From an uncultured Gammaproteobacteria bacterium (lineage in GTDB: Bacteria > Pseudomonadota > Gammaproteobacteria > Pseudomonadales > Litorivicinaceae), in the NCBI GenBank assembly GCA_913057215.1, contig CAJXNQ010000002.1:24619-88618 (forward strand): a DNA stretch of 64,000 nucleotides, read 5' to 3'. The notes beneath the pieces were generated by a model, which was not told where the DNA came from, made no database searches, and was given only the letters and a program-made list of their open reading frames with translations. Shown in pieces: positions 36,251 to 46,500 of this stretch (within the stretch, counting starts at the first letter, position 1; the number at the start of each line of letters is the position of its first letter). The position numbers were made by a program, and so were the translations under genes.

Positions 36251-38524
36251 TCAGGCCTCGTTGCGATTGACGTTGGCAAGCGCCACGGCTGCCATATTGA
36301 GGATCCCGCGTGGTGAGTTCGATGCAGTGGCCACGTGTGCTTCTTTGCCGAGTCCGAGTAACACCGGCCCGACAGTCACGCCACCACCGAGCATTTTCAA
36401 CAGGTTCCGTGCAATATTCGCGCTGTCTAGATTTGGACACACCAGCAGATTGGCTGCACCGCTTAAGCGTGTATCGGGCAGCAGATCGAGACGCACTTTT
36501 TCATCCAACGCAGCATCGGCATGCATTTCTCCATCGGCCTCGATATCTGGATAGCGATCCATGAATAGTGCCGTAGCTTCCCGCACTTTGTTGGCACTCT
36601 CTGTCGTAGCTGAGCCGAAGTTTGAGTGCGATAAAAATGCAGCTTTTGGCTGGATTCCAAAGCGGCGGATTTCATCAGCTGCAAGTTTTGCAAGCTCACA
36701 CAACTGCTCTGCAGTCGGATCCGGATTGACATGGGTGTCTGTTAAAAACAGCGTGCCCTGAGGCAGAATCAAAACCGTCAACGCACCAACGACTGGAGAG
36801 TTCTCTTTGCGGCCGAGAATCTCTTCGGCCAATTGCAGATGCTTTTGATAGGTACCAAAAGTGCCACACAACATTGCATCGGCATCACCGCGTTTCAGCA
36901 TCATCGAGGCCACCACGGTGGTGTTGGCGCGTACCCGCGTTTGTGCCGCCTTGGGCGTCATCCCATGGCGTGCCATGAGCTTCGAGTAGTCTTCGCCAAT
37001 GGGGGTGACGAAGGAATCATCGAGGTTGTCGACAATTTGGAAGTCTTCATCGGCACGGATCGCAAGGCCCATGGAGGCAATCTTGTCGATAATGACTTGG
37101 CGACGACCCACCAAGGTGACGTCGGCCAGGTCCTCAGAAATAATCAGTTGGCAGGCTTGCAGCATTTTACCGCCTTCGCCCTCAGCCAAGACCAGGCGAC
37201 GTTTGGTTGCGCGTGCAGCCTCGAACATGGGCTTCATCAGCATGCCTGAGCGCCATACAAACCGACTCAGATCTTCACGATAGGCATCGAGATCCTCGAT
37301 CGGACGGGTCGCAACTCCACTGGCTTGGGCTGCGCGTGCCACGCCGGGTGGGATCTCCATGATGAGTCTGGGATCAAACGGCTTTGGAATGAGATATTCA
37401 GCGCCGAAGGTCAACTGTTCGCCCTGATAGGTTGAAATGACCTCATCCGACGGTGGGGTGTGCACCATCGCTGCGATGGCTTCAGCACAGGCTGCTTTCA
37501 TCTCTTCGTTGATGACGGTTGCACCGCAGTCAAGCGCGCCACGGAACAAGAACGGGAAGCATAAGACGTTGTTAATTTGGTTTGGATAATCAGAGCGGCC
37601 AGTGGCAATCAGTGCATCTGGACGCACTTCTTTGACAAGCTCCGGCATGATCTCGGGTGTTGGGTTAGCGAGTGCAAAGATCACCGGGCGGTCGGCCATG
37701 GTTTTGACTTCGTCTTGCGTAATGACGCCTGGGACAGACAGCCCCAGGAAAGCATCCGCACCCACCAACGCTTCGGCGAGTGTTCGAAGCTCCGTGTCGC
37801 GAGCATACTGCGCTTTGTATTGATCCATGGGTTCTTCGCGGTCCGGGCGCAACACACCGTGCTGATCACACACAATGATGTTTTCTGCTTTCACACCGAG
37901 TGTTTTCAGCATGTTAAGACACGCCATGGCCGCCGCGCCCGCACCCGAGCACACCAGTTTGACTTGGTCCATGGGTTTGCCAATCAGTCGCATGGCATTG
38001 AGCATGCCGGCACCGACGACGATCGCAGTTCCGTGCTGATCATCGTGGAACACGGGGATGTTCATTTTTTCTCTGAGTCGGGTTTCGATCTCAAAACACT
38101 CAGGTGCCTTGATGTCTTCCAGATTGATGCCACCAAATGAGGGCTCGAGCGCACTGACGACGTCACAGAAGCGGTCAACATCCGTGGTGTCGACTTCGAT
38201 GTCGATGGAATTGATATTGGCAAACTTTTTGAACAACACGCTCTTGCCTTCCATCACCGGCTTCGAGGCCAGTGGCCCAATGGCGCCAAGGCCGAGTACA
38301 GCCGTTCCATTGGTGATGACGGCGACCATGTTTCCGCGTGCCGTCAGCTCCGCGGCCTTACTTGGATCCTCTGCAATCTCAGTGCAGGCATAGGCAACGC
38401 CCGGACTGTAGGCAAGTGCTAAATCACGTTGCGTGGCCAAGGGTTTTGTCGCTGTGATTTCTAACTTTCCGGCAGGTTCGGCGCGGTGATAATTCAGGGC
38501 AGCTTCACGGAGGTCATTCGACAT
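36251..38524 (-). CDS. maeB: NADP-dependent malic enzyme, MaeB type
   Basis: 757 residues from the Met at 38524. Malic enzyme domain (about 1-425; [29 protein letters not shown]) fused to a phosphotransacetylase-like domain (about 430-757; [15 protein letters not shown]), the MaeB layout. It decarboxylates malate to pyruvate and yields NADPH; the PTA-like part is regulatory, binding acetyl-CoA in E. coli. NADPH from here could feed PHA synthesis, which is inference. Longer upstream frames (to 38575) lack a ribosome site. Confidence 0.94.
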   Translation of the reverse strand: MSNDLREAALNYHRAEPAGKLEITATKPLATQRDLALAYSPGVAYACTEIAEDPSKAAELTARGNMVAVITNGTAVLGLGAIGPLASKPVMEGKSVLFKKFANINSIDIEVDTTDVDRFCDVVSALEPSFGGINLEDIKAPECFEIETRLREKMNIPVFHDDQHGTAIVVGAGMLNAMRLIGKPMDQVKLVCSGAGAAAMACLNMLKTLGVKAENIIVCDQHGVLRPDREEPMDQYKAQYARDTELRTLAEALVGADAFLGLSVPGVITQDEVKTMADRPVIFALANPTPEIMPELVKEVRPDALIATGRSDYPNQINNVLCFPFLFRGALDCGATVINEEMKAACAEAIAAMVHTPPSDEVISTYQGEQLTFGAEYLIPKPFDPRLIMEIPPGVARAAQASGVATRPIEDLDAYREDLSRFVWRSGMLMKPMFEAARATKRRLVLAEGEGGKMLQACQLIISEDLADVTLVGRRQVIIDKIASMGLAIRADEDFQIVDNLDDSFVTPIGEDYSKLMARHGMTPKAAQTRVRANTTVVASMMLKRGDADAMLCGTFGTYQKHLQLAEEILGRKENSPVVGALTVLILPQGTLFLTDTHVNPDPTAEQLCELAKLAADEIRRFGIQPKAAFLSHSNFGSATTESANKVREATALFMDRYPDIEADGEMHADAALDEKVRLDLLPDTRLSGAANLLVCPNLDSANIARNLLKMLGGGVTVGPVLLGLGKEAHVATASNSPRGILNMAAVALANVNRNEA

Positions 38525-38601
38525 AGAAACGATTTCCATTTTTGTAGGGGGTTGTTTTCGGCTAGTGTAACGCACTTCTGAACGTGCGAAAGAGGGACAG
38601 G

Positions 38602-38982
38602 ATGCAGATTGGTCGAATGGGCGTCATCTTTGGTTTGGCGCTGGTTGTCGGATCCATCATTTCGATGTGGTTACCTGAGAGTGAATCTCAAATCGAGGAA
38701 GATCTGTTTTCTGAAATCACCTACCACACCGGTGAGCTCAAACTCATCACAGATCAATTGGTTGCACTGAGAGATAAGGTGGTCGGCAGTCAGCAAGCGC
38801 AGATTGATCAGCGTTTGCAAAAGGCCGCCGATTGGTTGACGGCATTTCGTCCCACCGGTGAGACACACGCGGAGCGAACCGCCTATTTGATCAGCCAGCG
38901 CGATGAACTTCTGGACTTGGTGGATGAACTATCCGCGCTTCGAAAATCGTTGATGGACTCGAATCCATCGGCCACCGAGTGA
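38602..38982 (+). CDS. Small membrane-anchored coiled-coil protein of unknown function
   Basis: 126 residues from ATG 38602, preceded by AGAGGGA. A single N-terminal helix (about 5-23, MGVIFGLALVVGSIISMWL) and then an acidic helical region (30-125) with heptad-like Leu spacing and no Cys. Probably anchored in the inner membrane with the rest outside or lying along it. I do not recognise a family. It is divergent from maeB and 29 bp before the phosphoribosyltransferase gene. Confidence 0.7.
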   Translation: MQIGRMGVIFGLALVVGSIISMWLPESESQIEEDLFSEITYHTGELKLITDQLVALRDKVVGSQQAQIDQRLQKAADWLTAFRPTGETHAERTAYLISQRDELLDLVDELSALRKSLMDSNPSATE

Positions 38983-39011
38983 TATCCTGATTTTTTGAAC
39001 GGAGAATGCCC

Positions 39012-39578
39012 ATGAGCACCCGACTTCGGTTCTCATATGCGGAGCTACACCAAACCATTGCCGAAGCGGCAACGCGCATTATTGCCAGTGATTTTCAGTT
39101 TGATGTCATCCTTGCGATTGGCGGCGGCGGATTTATTCCGGCGCGGATTTTACGCACCTATGTCGAAAAGCCACTCATAGCCATCTCGCTTGCACGCTAT
39201 CACCCCGATGAGCCACCTTCGGCACAGCCGCACAAGCTGCAATGGGTCGATGGCGTGAACAACATGATCACAGGCAAGCGTGTGTTGTTAGTCGATGAAG
39301 TGGATGATGAACGAACCACGCTGGCCTTCGCCATTGGCGAGTTGTTGGCCGAAGAGCCCGCTGAAATCGGTGTGTTTGTGATGCACAACAAACTGAAAAC
39401 CAAACAGGCCGAGTTCCCGGATTGTATTTCTCATGTGTTTGTCGGTGCTGATATTGAAGATGTGTGGGTGGATTATCCCTGGGATGCCCGAGACATCAAT
39501 GCCCACGAGCGTGATGCCGCAGCGGGTGGCAAGGTTGAGGTGGATGAGGCTGAGGCGCGCGCTGCCTATCGCAACTGA
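39012..39578 (+). CDS. Phosphoribosyltransferase-family protein (xanthine/guanine type)
   Basis: 188 residues from ATG 39012, with GGAGA before it. The PRPP loop VLLVDEVDDERTT is present in full, preceded by the AIGGGGFIPARIL substrate-entry loop. Resembles XGPRT/hypoxanthine PRTase-domain proteins and would transfer a purine-like base to PRPP. The C-terminal 35 residues are acidic. It converges with the importer permease gene with a 1-bp gap. Confidence 0.8.
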   Translation: MSTRLRFSYAELHQTIAEAATRIIASDFQFDVILAIGGGGFIPARILRTYVEKPLIAISLARYHPDEPPSAQPHKLQWVDGVNNMITGKRVLLVDEVDDERTTLAFAIGELLAEEPAEIGVFVMHNKLKTKQAEFPDCISHVFVGADIEDVWVDYPWDARDINAHERDAAAGGKVEVDEAEARAAYRN

Positions 39579-39579
39579 C

Positions 39580-40377
39580 TCAGCGCATCAGGCCCCGAAA
39601 CCAGGGGTCTGAAGGCAGACTGGCAAATCCATAACGCCGAATCAGGTAGGCCAACAGCGTTATCAGTGCAGTCAGTGCGATGTAGAGAATGGCCGCCCCA
39701 CCATAGACCGCAAGATCGTAACTTCGGGAAAATACAGTGCGCGCATGTCCCATCAGATCGAGTACTGTGATGGTGGAGACCAGAGCGCTGGCCTTTAACA
39801 GTAAAATCGATTCGTTCGCCAAGGCAGGCCAGGACGCTCTGAGAGCTTGCGGGAAGAGCACGCGATGATATTTGAGCCGCTCCGATAATCCGAGTGAATC
39901 AGCGCCCTCAGATTGTCCTTTCGAGAGATTTCTCACTCCGCCGGTTAAAATATTGGTCTGATAGGCGGCCGAGTTCAGTGTCAGCACCAAGAGTCCGACC
40001 CACCATCCGCTGGCGAGAAAGAGCCACAGGCCCGATGCTTGAATCCACTCAAATTGTGCCAAGCCGAAATACACCAACCACAGTTGGATCAGAAGCGGTG
40101 TGCCTTGGAAGATATACACGTAGGCGCCGATCACTGATTTGAGCCAACCGGGTCCGAGAATCTGCAGGCGGGTCAAAAGCCTGGCAAGCCCGAACGCCAG
40201 TATCAGAGACAGCACAACAAGCTCGAAGGTTGTGAAAAATCCATCAACAAATCGTGGGCAATGGGGGCTGATTGATCCTGGAAGAGACTCCGCGATCGGT
40301 GCACACAGACGTTCTCCAACGGCAAAGTGCCAACCCTTGAACCAAAAGTAGAGACTTTGAATGAGCGATTCGAGCAT
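39580..40377 (-). CDS. Polar amino-acid ABC importer permease (HisM-like)
   Basis: 265 residues; ATG 40377 overlaps the stop of the first permease gene. Five-helix His/Glu/Gln/Arg/opine-family permease with the EAA-type cytoplasmic loop (EGADSLGLSERLKYHRVLFPQALRA, shortened here in description; about 160-185). An unusual feature is the elongated N-terminal segment with several Cys before TM1 (about 22-42). It pairs with the next gene upstream to form the channel. Confidence 0.88.
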   Translation of the reverse strand: MLESLIQSLYFWFKGWHFAVGERLCAPIAESLPGSISPHCPRFVDGFFTTFELVVLSLILAFGLARLLTRLQILGPGWLKSVIGAYVYIFQGTPLLIQLWLVYFGLAQFEWIQASGLWLFLASGWWVGLLVLTLNSAAYQTNILTGGVRNLSKGQSEGADSLGLSERLKYHRVLFPQALRASWPALANESILLLKASALVSTITVLDLMGHARTVFSRSYDLAVYGGAAILYIALTALITLLAYLIRRYGFASLPSDPWFRGLMR

Positions 40378-41084
40378 CAATGGTTCCCCACGATGGCGGT
40401 TTTCGCCTCAATGATTTGACGGCCTCGATCCGACACATAGGTCATCAGGAGATAGAGTGCGGCCGCGGCCAAAAAGAACAAAAAAGGCTCACGTTCTGTT
40501 TCGCCCGCGACCTTGGCTGTGCGTAACAGCTCGTCAAATGCGATCACCGCCACCAGCGAGGTGTCTTTTAACAACACCAGCCACAGATTCATGAGCCCAG
40601 GCAGTGCAAAGCGCCACATCAGCGGCACATGGACTTGGCTCAGGGTCTGCCATGTATTCAGACCAAGTGCTCGTGATGCTTCTAAGATTCCGGATGAGAC
40701 GTTGAGATAGGCACCTTTGAAGACCTCAGAGGCATAGACGCCAAAGATCAAGCCAAGTCCCAACGCGCCAGCCCAGAATTTGGGTGTACTGATGGTGAGT
40801 TCGCTCCCGAGTGCATTGAGGAGCGCATTGATGAAGAGATCCAAGCCAAAAAACACCACCAGAATGATCAAAAATTCAGGTGTGCCACGAAACAACAACG
40901 TGATGCCATGGGCAATGCCGCGAAGCGGTTTGATGGGCTGTAATTTTAAGAATGCCAACAAGGCCGCAATCAGAAGCCCAATGAGAAGTGCACCAAGTGC
41001 CAGAATCACGGTCATGATGGCACCAAGGAGGAGGTCATCCCCCCAACCTGTGGCGCCAAACGCAAGTTTTTCCAGTGATTCCAT
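40377..41084 (-). CDS. Polar amino-acid ABC importer permease (HisQ-like)
   Basis: 235 residues from ATG 41084. Five or six helices and the EAA loop (LEASRALGLNTWQTLSQVHV) of the HisQ family. A hairpin sits between it and the binding-protein gene, and its only purine-rich ribosome site lies inside that hairpin. The downstream permease is translationally coupled to it (TGATG). Confidence 0.88.
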   Translation of the reverse strand: MESLEKLAFGATGWGDDLLLGAIMTVILALGALLIGLLIAALLAFLKLQPIKPLRGIAHGITLLFRGTPEFLIILVVFFGLDLFINALLNALGSELTISTPKFWAGALGLGLIFGVYASEVFKGAYLNVSSGILEASRALGLNTWQTLSQVHVPLMWRFALPGLMNLWLVLLKDTSLVAVIAFDELLRTAKVAGETEREPFLFFLAAAALYLLMTYVSDRGRQIIEAKTAIVGNH

Positions 41085-41092
41085 CAAGAAAG

Positions 41093-41113
41093 CGCGGGAG
41101 CAAGCCTCCCGCG
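41093..41113 (-). promoter_or_regulatory. Intercistronic hairpin between binding-protein and permease genes
   Basis: Leftward reading CGCGGGAG-gcttg-CTCCCGCG, an 8-bp perfect stem with 5-base loop, ending 8 bases before the permease ATG. It is followed by only a weak T-rich stretch. Such structures let the abundant binding protein be made in excess over the permeases. Confidence 0.65.
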
Positions 41114-41120
41114 GTCTATC

Positions 41121-41864
41121 TTAGTAGATGTCAGCAGAGAAATATTTTGCATTGATCTCTGCGTAGGTGCCATTGGCACGAATGGCGTCGATCGCGTCGT
41201 TGAATGCTTGCTTCAGTGCGTCTTCACCCTGACGGATGCCAATGCCGATTTGGTCATTGATATCGATCTTCTCACCGGCGATGGCGAAACCAGAATTTTC
41301 ACTGAGCCAATCCATGGCAGGATAGATATCAGACACCATCGCGTCTAAGCGACCGGCTGCGAGATCCGCATAGGCGGCTGTCTGCGTGTCATACAGTTTG
41401 ATATCTGCCCGGCCCATCAAGTTGTCTTCAGCCCATTGTGAGGCGATGGTCGAGCGCTGTGCGCCGACAGTTTGACCAGCGAGTTCATCAACACCTGACA
41501 CCCCACCCGTGGGTGCAATGACAGCCAGGTAGTTTGAGTAGTATTTATTGGTGAAGTCGATGGTCTGCTTACGCTCATCTGTGATCGACATGGAAGCAAT
41601 GATCGCATCGTACTTATTGGCGACCAAGGCCGGAATAATCCCGTCCCAATCTTGGGCAACCAGTTCGCAGTTGGCCTTCATCTCTTCACACAGCGCGCGC
41701 GCGATATCAACGTCAAAGCCGATAAGTTCACCGTTGGCATCGACACCATTGAAGGGAGGATAGGCGCCCTCTGTGGCGATTCGAAGTGGATTGGGTAGAT
41801 CACTTGCTGAGACGCCAAGCGCCATGGTGGTCAAAGCGAGACCGGTGATAAGTTGTTTGATCAT
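41121..41864 (-). CDS. Periplasmic polar amino-acid binding protein (HisJ/ArgT-like)
   Basis: 247 residues. Signal peptide (about 1-20, LITGLALTTMALGVSAS), then a family-3 solute-binding protein: LRIATEGAYPPFN, GELIGFDVDIARALCEEM, WDGIIPALVANKYDAIIASMSIT and a C-terminal GIGIRQGEDAL. The Cys pair near 58-66 matches the disulfide of lysine/arginine/ornithine and histidine binders, so a basic amino acid is the likeliest ligand. It is first in the operon; no ATPase gene follows. Confidence 0.9.
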   Translation of the reverse strand: MIKQLITGLALTTMALGVSASDLPNPLRIATEGAYPPFNGVDANGELIGFDVDIARALCEEMKANCELVAQDWDGIIPALVANKYDAIIASMSITDERKQTIDFTNKYYSNYLAVIAPTGGVSGVDELAGQTVGAQRSTIASQWAEDNLMGRADIKLYDTQTAAYADLAAGRLDAMVSDIYPAMDWLSENSGFAIAGEKIDINDQIGIGIRQGEDALKQAFNDAIDAIRANGTYAEINAKYFSADIY

Positions 41865-41921
41865 GATGTGGAGTTCCTTGTTCTTGTAATCCGTTGGTCA
41901 GTCTATCAAATTCGGCCACGC

Positions 41922-42362
41922 TCACCAGGTTCCGGTGTTTTCCATGCTGGCCCAAGGTTCTGTCGGTGGGAGCGCATCGCCTTTTTGCAAGAGCTCGACT
42001 GAAATACCATCTGGACTTTTGACAAATGCCATGTGCCCATCGCGTGGGGGGCGATGAATCACATAGCCGAGATCCGATAAATGCTGACAGAGCGCGTAGA
42101 TATTCTCGACTCTGTAGGCCAGGTGTCCAAAGTTTCGGCCACCGGTATAGGTTTCTTCATCCCAATTGTAGGTCAGCTCCACCAAGGGTGCTTTATCGGC
42201 CTGTGCCCGGTCTACGTCATCTGGGGCTGCAAGAAAAATGAGTGTAAATCGACCTTTTTCACTGTCGTAGCGTCGGGTCTCTTGAAGTCCGAGGCCGTCA
42301 CAAAAAAATCGCAGTGCGGCATCGATGTCGTGGATGCGAAGCATGGTGTGAAGGTACTGCAT
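41922..42362 (-). CDS. Glyoxalase I-like VOC protein
   Basis: 146 residues from ATG 42362. Two beta-alpha-beta-beta-beta repeats of the VOC fold; MLRIHDIDAALRFFCDGLG and GHLAYRVENIYALC match lactoylglutathione lyase, with the metal His and Glu (HTMLR, VELTYN, GHLAYR, VELLQ) all present. It would isomerise the methylglyoxal-glutathione adduct. It lies behind the importer genes on the same strand and is divergent from the second RND adaptor. Confidence 0.85.
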   Translation of the reverse strand: MQYLHTMLRIHDIDAALRFFCDGLGLQETRRYDSEKGRFTLIFLAAPDDVDRAQADKAPLVELTYNWDEETYTGGRNFGHLAYRVENIYALCQHLSDLGYVIHRPPRDGHMAFVKSPDGISVELLQKGDALPPTEPWASMENTGTW

Positions 42363-42393
42363 CAAGAAAACTCCTAAAAAATGAAATTAGTGA

Positions 42394-42423
42394 TTGCACA
42401 TTCGGCAAGGGCCTGCATATATC
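42394..42423 (+). promoter_or_regulatory. Promoter of the second RND operon
   Basis: -35 TTGCAC (42394-42399) and -10 TATATC (42418-42423) with 18 bp between, 32 bp before the adaptor ATG. Confidence 0.5.
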
Positions 42424-42455
42424 CACCCAACAACCCGTGATTCAAAGGAATACCC

Positions 42456-43532
42456 ATGCGTCTGTTGCTACTGGCCAGCTTACTCTGTGCATCGCTTGCG
42501 TCCGCGCGTGAGACGCCTGTGGTCGTTGATACTGCACGCATCGATTCAGTCATTCAATCAACATCGCTGACAGCCCGTGTGGTTGCAACGGAAACGGTGC
42601 TGGTTCCTGCAGATACCGAAGAAACCATTCGGCAAGTCAATGCGCGCATTGGCGATCGGGTGACGAAAGGGGACTTAATCGCGACTCTTGAAAGTCAAAA
42701 TGTACGCCTTGAGGTGCAATCGCTTGAGGCGCGCCAATCCTATCTGGAAGAGTCGCTGGCCCTGTTTATAGAACAAGAGCGTCTTCGGACTGCCCAAGTT
42801 GAGCGGGCAACCAGCTTGAATACACGCGATTTACTCACGCGCGACGCACAAGAACAGGCCGAACTGAACCTGATGACGACCCGTGCAAATCGAGTACGGA
42901 CTGCGTTTGAGCTGAAAGATGTGGAGCTCGATCTCGCCGATGCACGCAAGCGCCTCGCGCAAACAAATGTATATGCGCCAAGTTCCGGGCGAATCCTCTC
43001 CGTGTCCGCGCAGTCCGGTGGCTATGTTCGCAAGGGCGAGACCTTGTTCGAGATTTTGCCAGATGGCGCACTTGAGTTAGATGCCGAGATTCGGGTAGAT
43101 GCCTATGAGAGTCTCTCGGTGGGCCAAGTATTGACCGCATCCCTTCGCGGCCAGTTGGTGGATGTATCCGTACGTGCTTTGTTGGCAGAAGAAAACCAAC
43201 GGACCGGTGCACGGACGGTTCGATTTGCGTTTACCGACGCGCCACCGGCTAACCTGGTCGTCGGTGAAGCCGCGCGACTTGAATTACCAGTCGGCGACGG
43301 TGACTCTCAGGTCACTGTTGCCAAAGATGCCGTCATGCCGGTGGCAGGGGGTCATCGCATTGTCGTTATTGAGGACGGAAAAGCGGCACCACGCTCGGTG
43401 CGTCTTGGTCCGGGTCTTCCAGGACGCATTGCCATCCTTGAGGGTGTTGAGGCAGGCGATCAGGTGGTTGTGCAAGGTCAAGAGGGATTGCGTCCAGGGC
43501 AAGCGGTTGTGATTGTGGAGACTGACGCATGA
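42456..43532 (+). CDS. RND efflux periplasmic adaptor (membrane fusion protein)
   Basis: 358 residues. Signal peptide (MRLLLLASLLCASLASA), lipoyl half, coiled-coil hairpin (about 85-165), second lipoyl half (PSSGRILSVSAQSGGYVRKG) and beta-barrel, the HlyD/MdtA plan. The Cys at 11 is not in a proper lipobox, so the protein is probably soluble in the periplasm. It overlaps the pump gene by 4 bp (ATGA). Confidence 0.9.
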   Translation: MRLLLLASLLCASLASARETPVVVDTARIDSVIQSTSLTARVVATETVLVPADTEETIRQVNARIGDRVTKGDLIATLESQNVRLEVQSLEARQSYLEESLALFIEQERLRTAQVERATSLNTRDLLTRDAQEQAELNLMTTRANRVRTAFELKDVELDLADARKRLAQTNVYAPSSGRILSVSAQSGGYVRKGETLFEILPDGALELDAEIRVDAYESLSVGQVLTASLRGQLVDVSVRALLAEENQRTGARTVRFAFTDAPPANLVVGEAARLELPVGDGDSQVTVAKDAVMPVAGGHRIVVIEDGKAAPRSVRLGPGLPGRIAILEGVEAGDQVVVQGQEGLRPGQAVVIVETDA

Positions 43533-46500
43533 ATGCATTGATCCGCTCAGCAATTGCCCATCCGATCGGTGTGTTGGCTGTGGTTTTGGCCATGGTGCTC
43601 TTTGGGATTGCTTCGTTGCGAAGTATTCCGATCCAACTGACTCCAGATATTGATAAGCCGATTTTGCAAGTGCGAGTCAGCTGGCCGGGTGCATCGCCGC
43701 AGGATGTGGAACGAGAAGTGGTCTTGCGTCTAGAGCGGGAACTCAATGGTCTCAACGGCGTACAAAGTATCGAAAGTGACAGCCGACGTGGATCTGGTCG
43801 TGTGACGCTCACCTATAATGTGGGACAAGACATGGACGCGGCGCTCGTGAAACTGCTGAGTCAGTTGTCGCGTGTCTCAGGGCTGCCTGCCGAGGCCAGT
43901 GAGCCACGGGTGCGGACGTCGAATTCTGATGATTCTCCGATTGCCCGGATGGCTTTGGTTGCCAAACCGGGCTCTGCAATTGACATTGATACGCTCTCAA
44001 ACTTTGTTGAGGACACCATTGTTGAGCCCCTGACGCGTATCCCAGGGGTTGCTGAGGTGACCTCAAGAGGCGGTGCTGAACGCGAAATCCGTGTGGTCCT
44101 CGACATGGATCGAGTGGCTGACTTTGGCTTGTCAATTGCTGATATCGCAACTGCCATTCGAGGGTCCACCGCAGAAGTCACCGCGGGAGAAATCACAGAA
44201 GGCAGACGCAGCTTTACGCTTCGTACAGAGGCTATCAGTTACACTCCAGAGACGGCACGGAATCTCGTGCTTCGCGCGGAATCGGGGCGCAGTGGGATTT
44301 CTGTGGTGCGCCTCAGTGATGTTGCTGAGGTGGAACTTGGTTTTAAAACGCCCGACAGCTTTCGGAGGTTAAACGGTCAACCGGCCATCACCTTTGCTGT
44401 TCTTCGGGAGCCTCAAACCAATGTTGTCACCACGCTTGAAACCCTCAATGCCCGTGTCGATCAATTAAATGCTGGGATCTTGGCCGAGCGCGGTCTGGAT
44501 CTTCAGGTGGTCTACGATGAGACCATTTATATCGGTTCGGCCTTAGATCTGGTGCAAAACAATATCTTGATCGGAGGTGTGCTGGCGATCAGCGTTCTGC
44601 TGACATTTTTACGCGCATTCTTACCAGCAGCCGTGGTCATGATCGCGATCCCTGTCTCCATCATTTCAACCTTCGTGGCCATCAGTGCGCTCGGGCTTTC
44701 AATCAATGTCATTTCATTGGCTGGCCTTGCCTTTGCCGTTGGCATGGTGGTCGATGCCTCGATTGTGAGTCTTGAGAACATCTACCGACTCAGGCAACAG
44801 GGTGTGGAGCTGACACGCGCCGCCTATTGGGGTGCACGCCAAGTCTGGGCACCCATCCTTGGCTCAGCGCTGACAACTGTGGTGGTGTTTATCCCTATTT
44901 TGATCCTAGACCTGCCTGTGGGTCAGTTATTCCGTGATATTGCCGTTGCCATCAGTGTGTCTGTTTTGATCTCGGTGGTGGTCTCTGTGACGGTCATTCC
45001 TGCACTGACCTCAAAAATCCTCAAGCGCGTGGATCGGCCTGGAGAATCTGTACGGATTCCGGTCATTGACACCATTGGCCGCGGTTTCACCCAACTGGTG
45101 TTGGGCTATGGCCGGGTGGTGGTGCACTCCACCGGCAAAGGAATTTTGGTAGTGGCTGTTTTGATTGCAGCGTCCATCACAACGCTTGTTGTGATGATGC
45201 CCCCCTTGGATTATTTGCCTGATGGCAATCGGAACTTTGTGTTTGGTCGGATTTCGGTGCCGCCTGGCTATACGCGGGAAGCGACGCTTGAGTTTGCCCA
45301 GTCCATGGAAGATGTGGCACGTCCCTTGTGGGAGGACCCCAATCCACCAACGCTGCCACACATCGATCGATTCTTCTTTGTCGCCTTCAATGGCGGTGCC
45401 TTTGCCGGCGCAGCGACCGAAGATGCCAGTCGGATTCGAGAGCTGATCCCGGTCTTGGTTGAACCGGTCGCCAAAGCGCCAGGCGCGCGCGCTTTTGTCA
45501 CCCAAGCATCCTTGTTTGGACGATCAGTCGGTGGTTCGCGTGCGATTTTAATCGACGTGCTTGGGCCTGATTTTGAGTCGGTTGTGCCTGTTGTTCGCGA
45601 CATCAGTCGTGAAGTACGCACGCTGTTTCCAAGAGAAGCGGGACACCAGGTCCGGATCAGTCCGTCAGAGAATTCGACGCGTCCTGAGGTGGTGGTCCGT
45701 CCCGATCCCGATCGTTTGGCACGTGCGGGCCTCACCGCACGGGATTTCGCACAAGCCTTGGATGTGTATAACGACGGGTTTCGGATTCGAGAGATTCCTT
45801 TTGAAGGGGATTTGATTGAACTGGTGTTAACGGCACAGACGCGCGAGCAGTCAAAACTTGAGGATATCCAGGACATCCCGATGATTGCGCGCGATGGCTC
45901 TCTGGTCAAAATTGGACAGGTGGCTGAGGTGGCGCTTGAGTCGGCACCAGACCAGGTAGTCCGGAAGGCGGGCCAGCGTGCGATCACGATTCAATTGCGA
46001 TTGCATGAATCCGTACCTTTGGAGGTGGCCATTAACCAAATTCGTGAGAATCTGGTGGACCCCTTTAATCAGAGCAATCAGACCGGTGTGCGTATGCAAC
46101 TTGCCGGCGCCGCCGATGAGCTGTCCAAGGCTTGGGATGCGATGCAGGCCAATGTCTTGCTGGCGATTGCTGTGATTTATCTGTTGTTAACGATTTTGTT
46201 GCGCAGTTTCCTGCTGCCCTTGGTGATCTTGGTGACTGTGCCGATCGCGGCCACCGGCGGCATTTTGGGGCTTGCGATTCTCAATACAGTGGTTGAACAG
46301 CCACTTGATATGTTGACCATGCTGGGTTTTGTGATTTTGACAGGTGTGGTGGTGAATAACGCCATCTTGATGGTCGAACAAACGCTCTGGCACATCCGGC
46401 AGGATCGGATGCTGGTACCAGATGCAGTGCTGGAAGCCACCAAGAACCGAATTCGACCCATCTTTATGTCAACCGCGACCAGTCTCTTTGGTCTGGTGCC

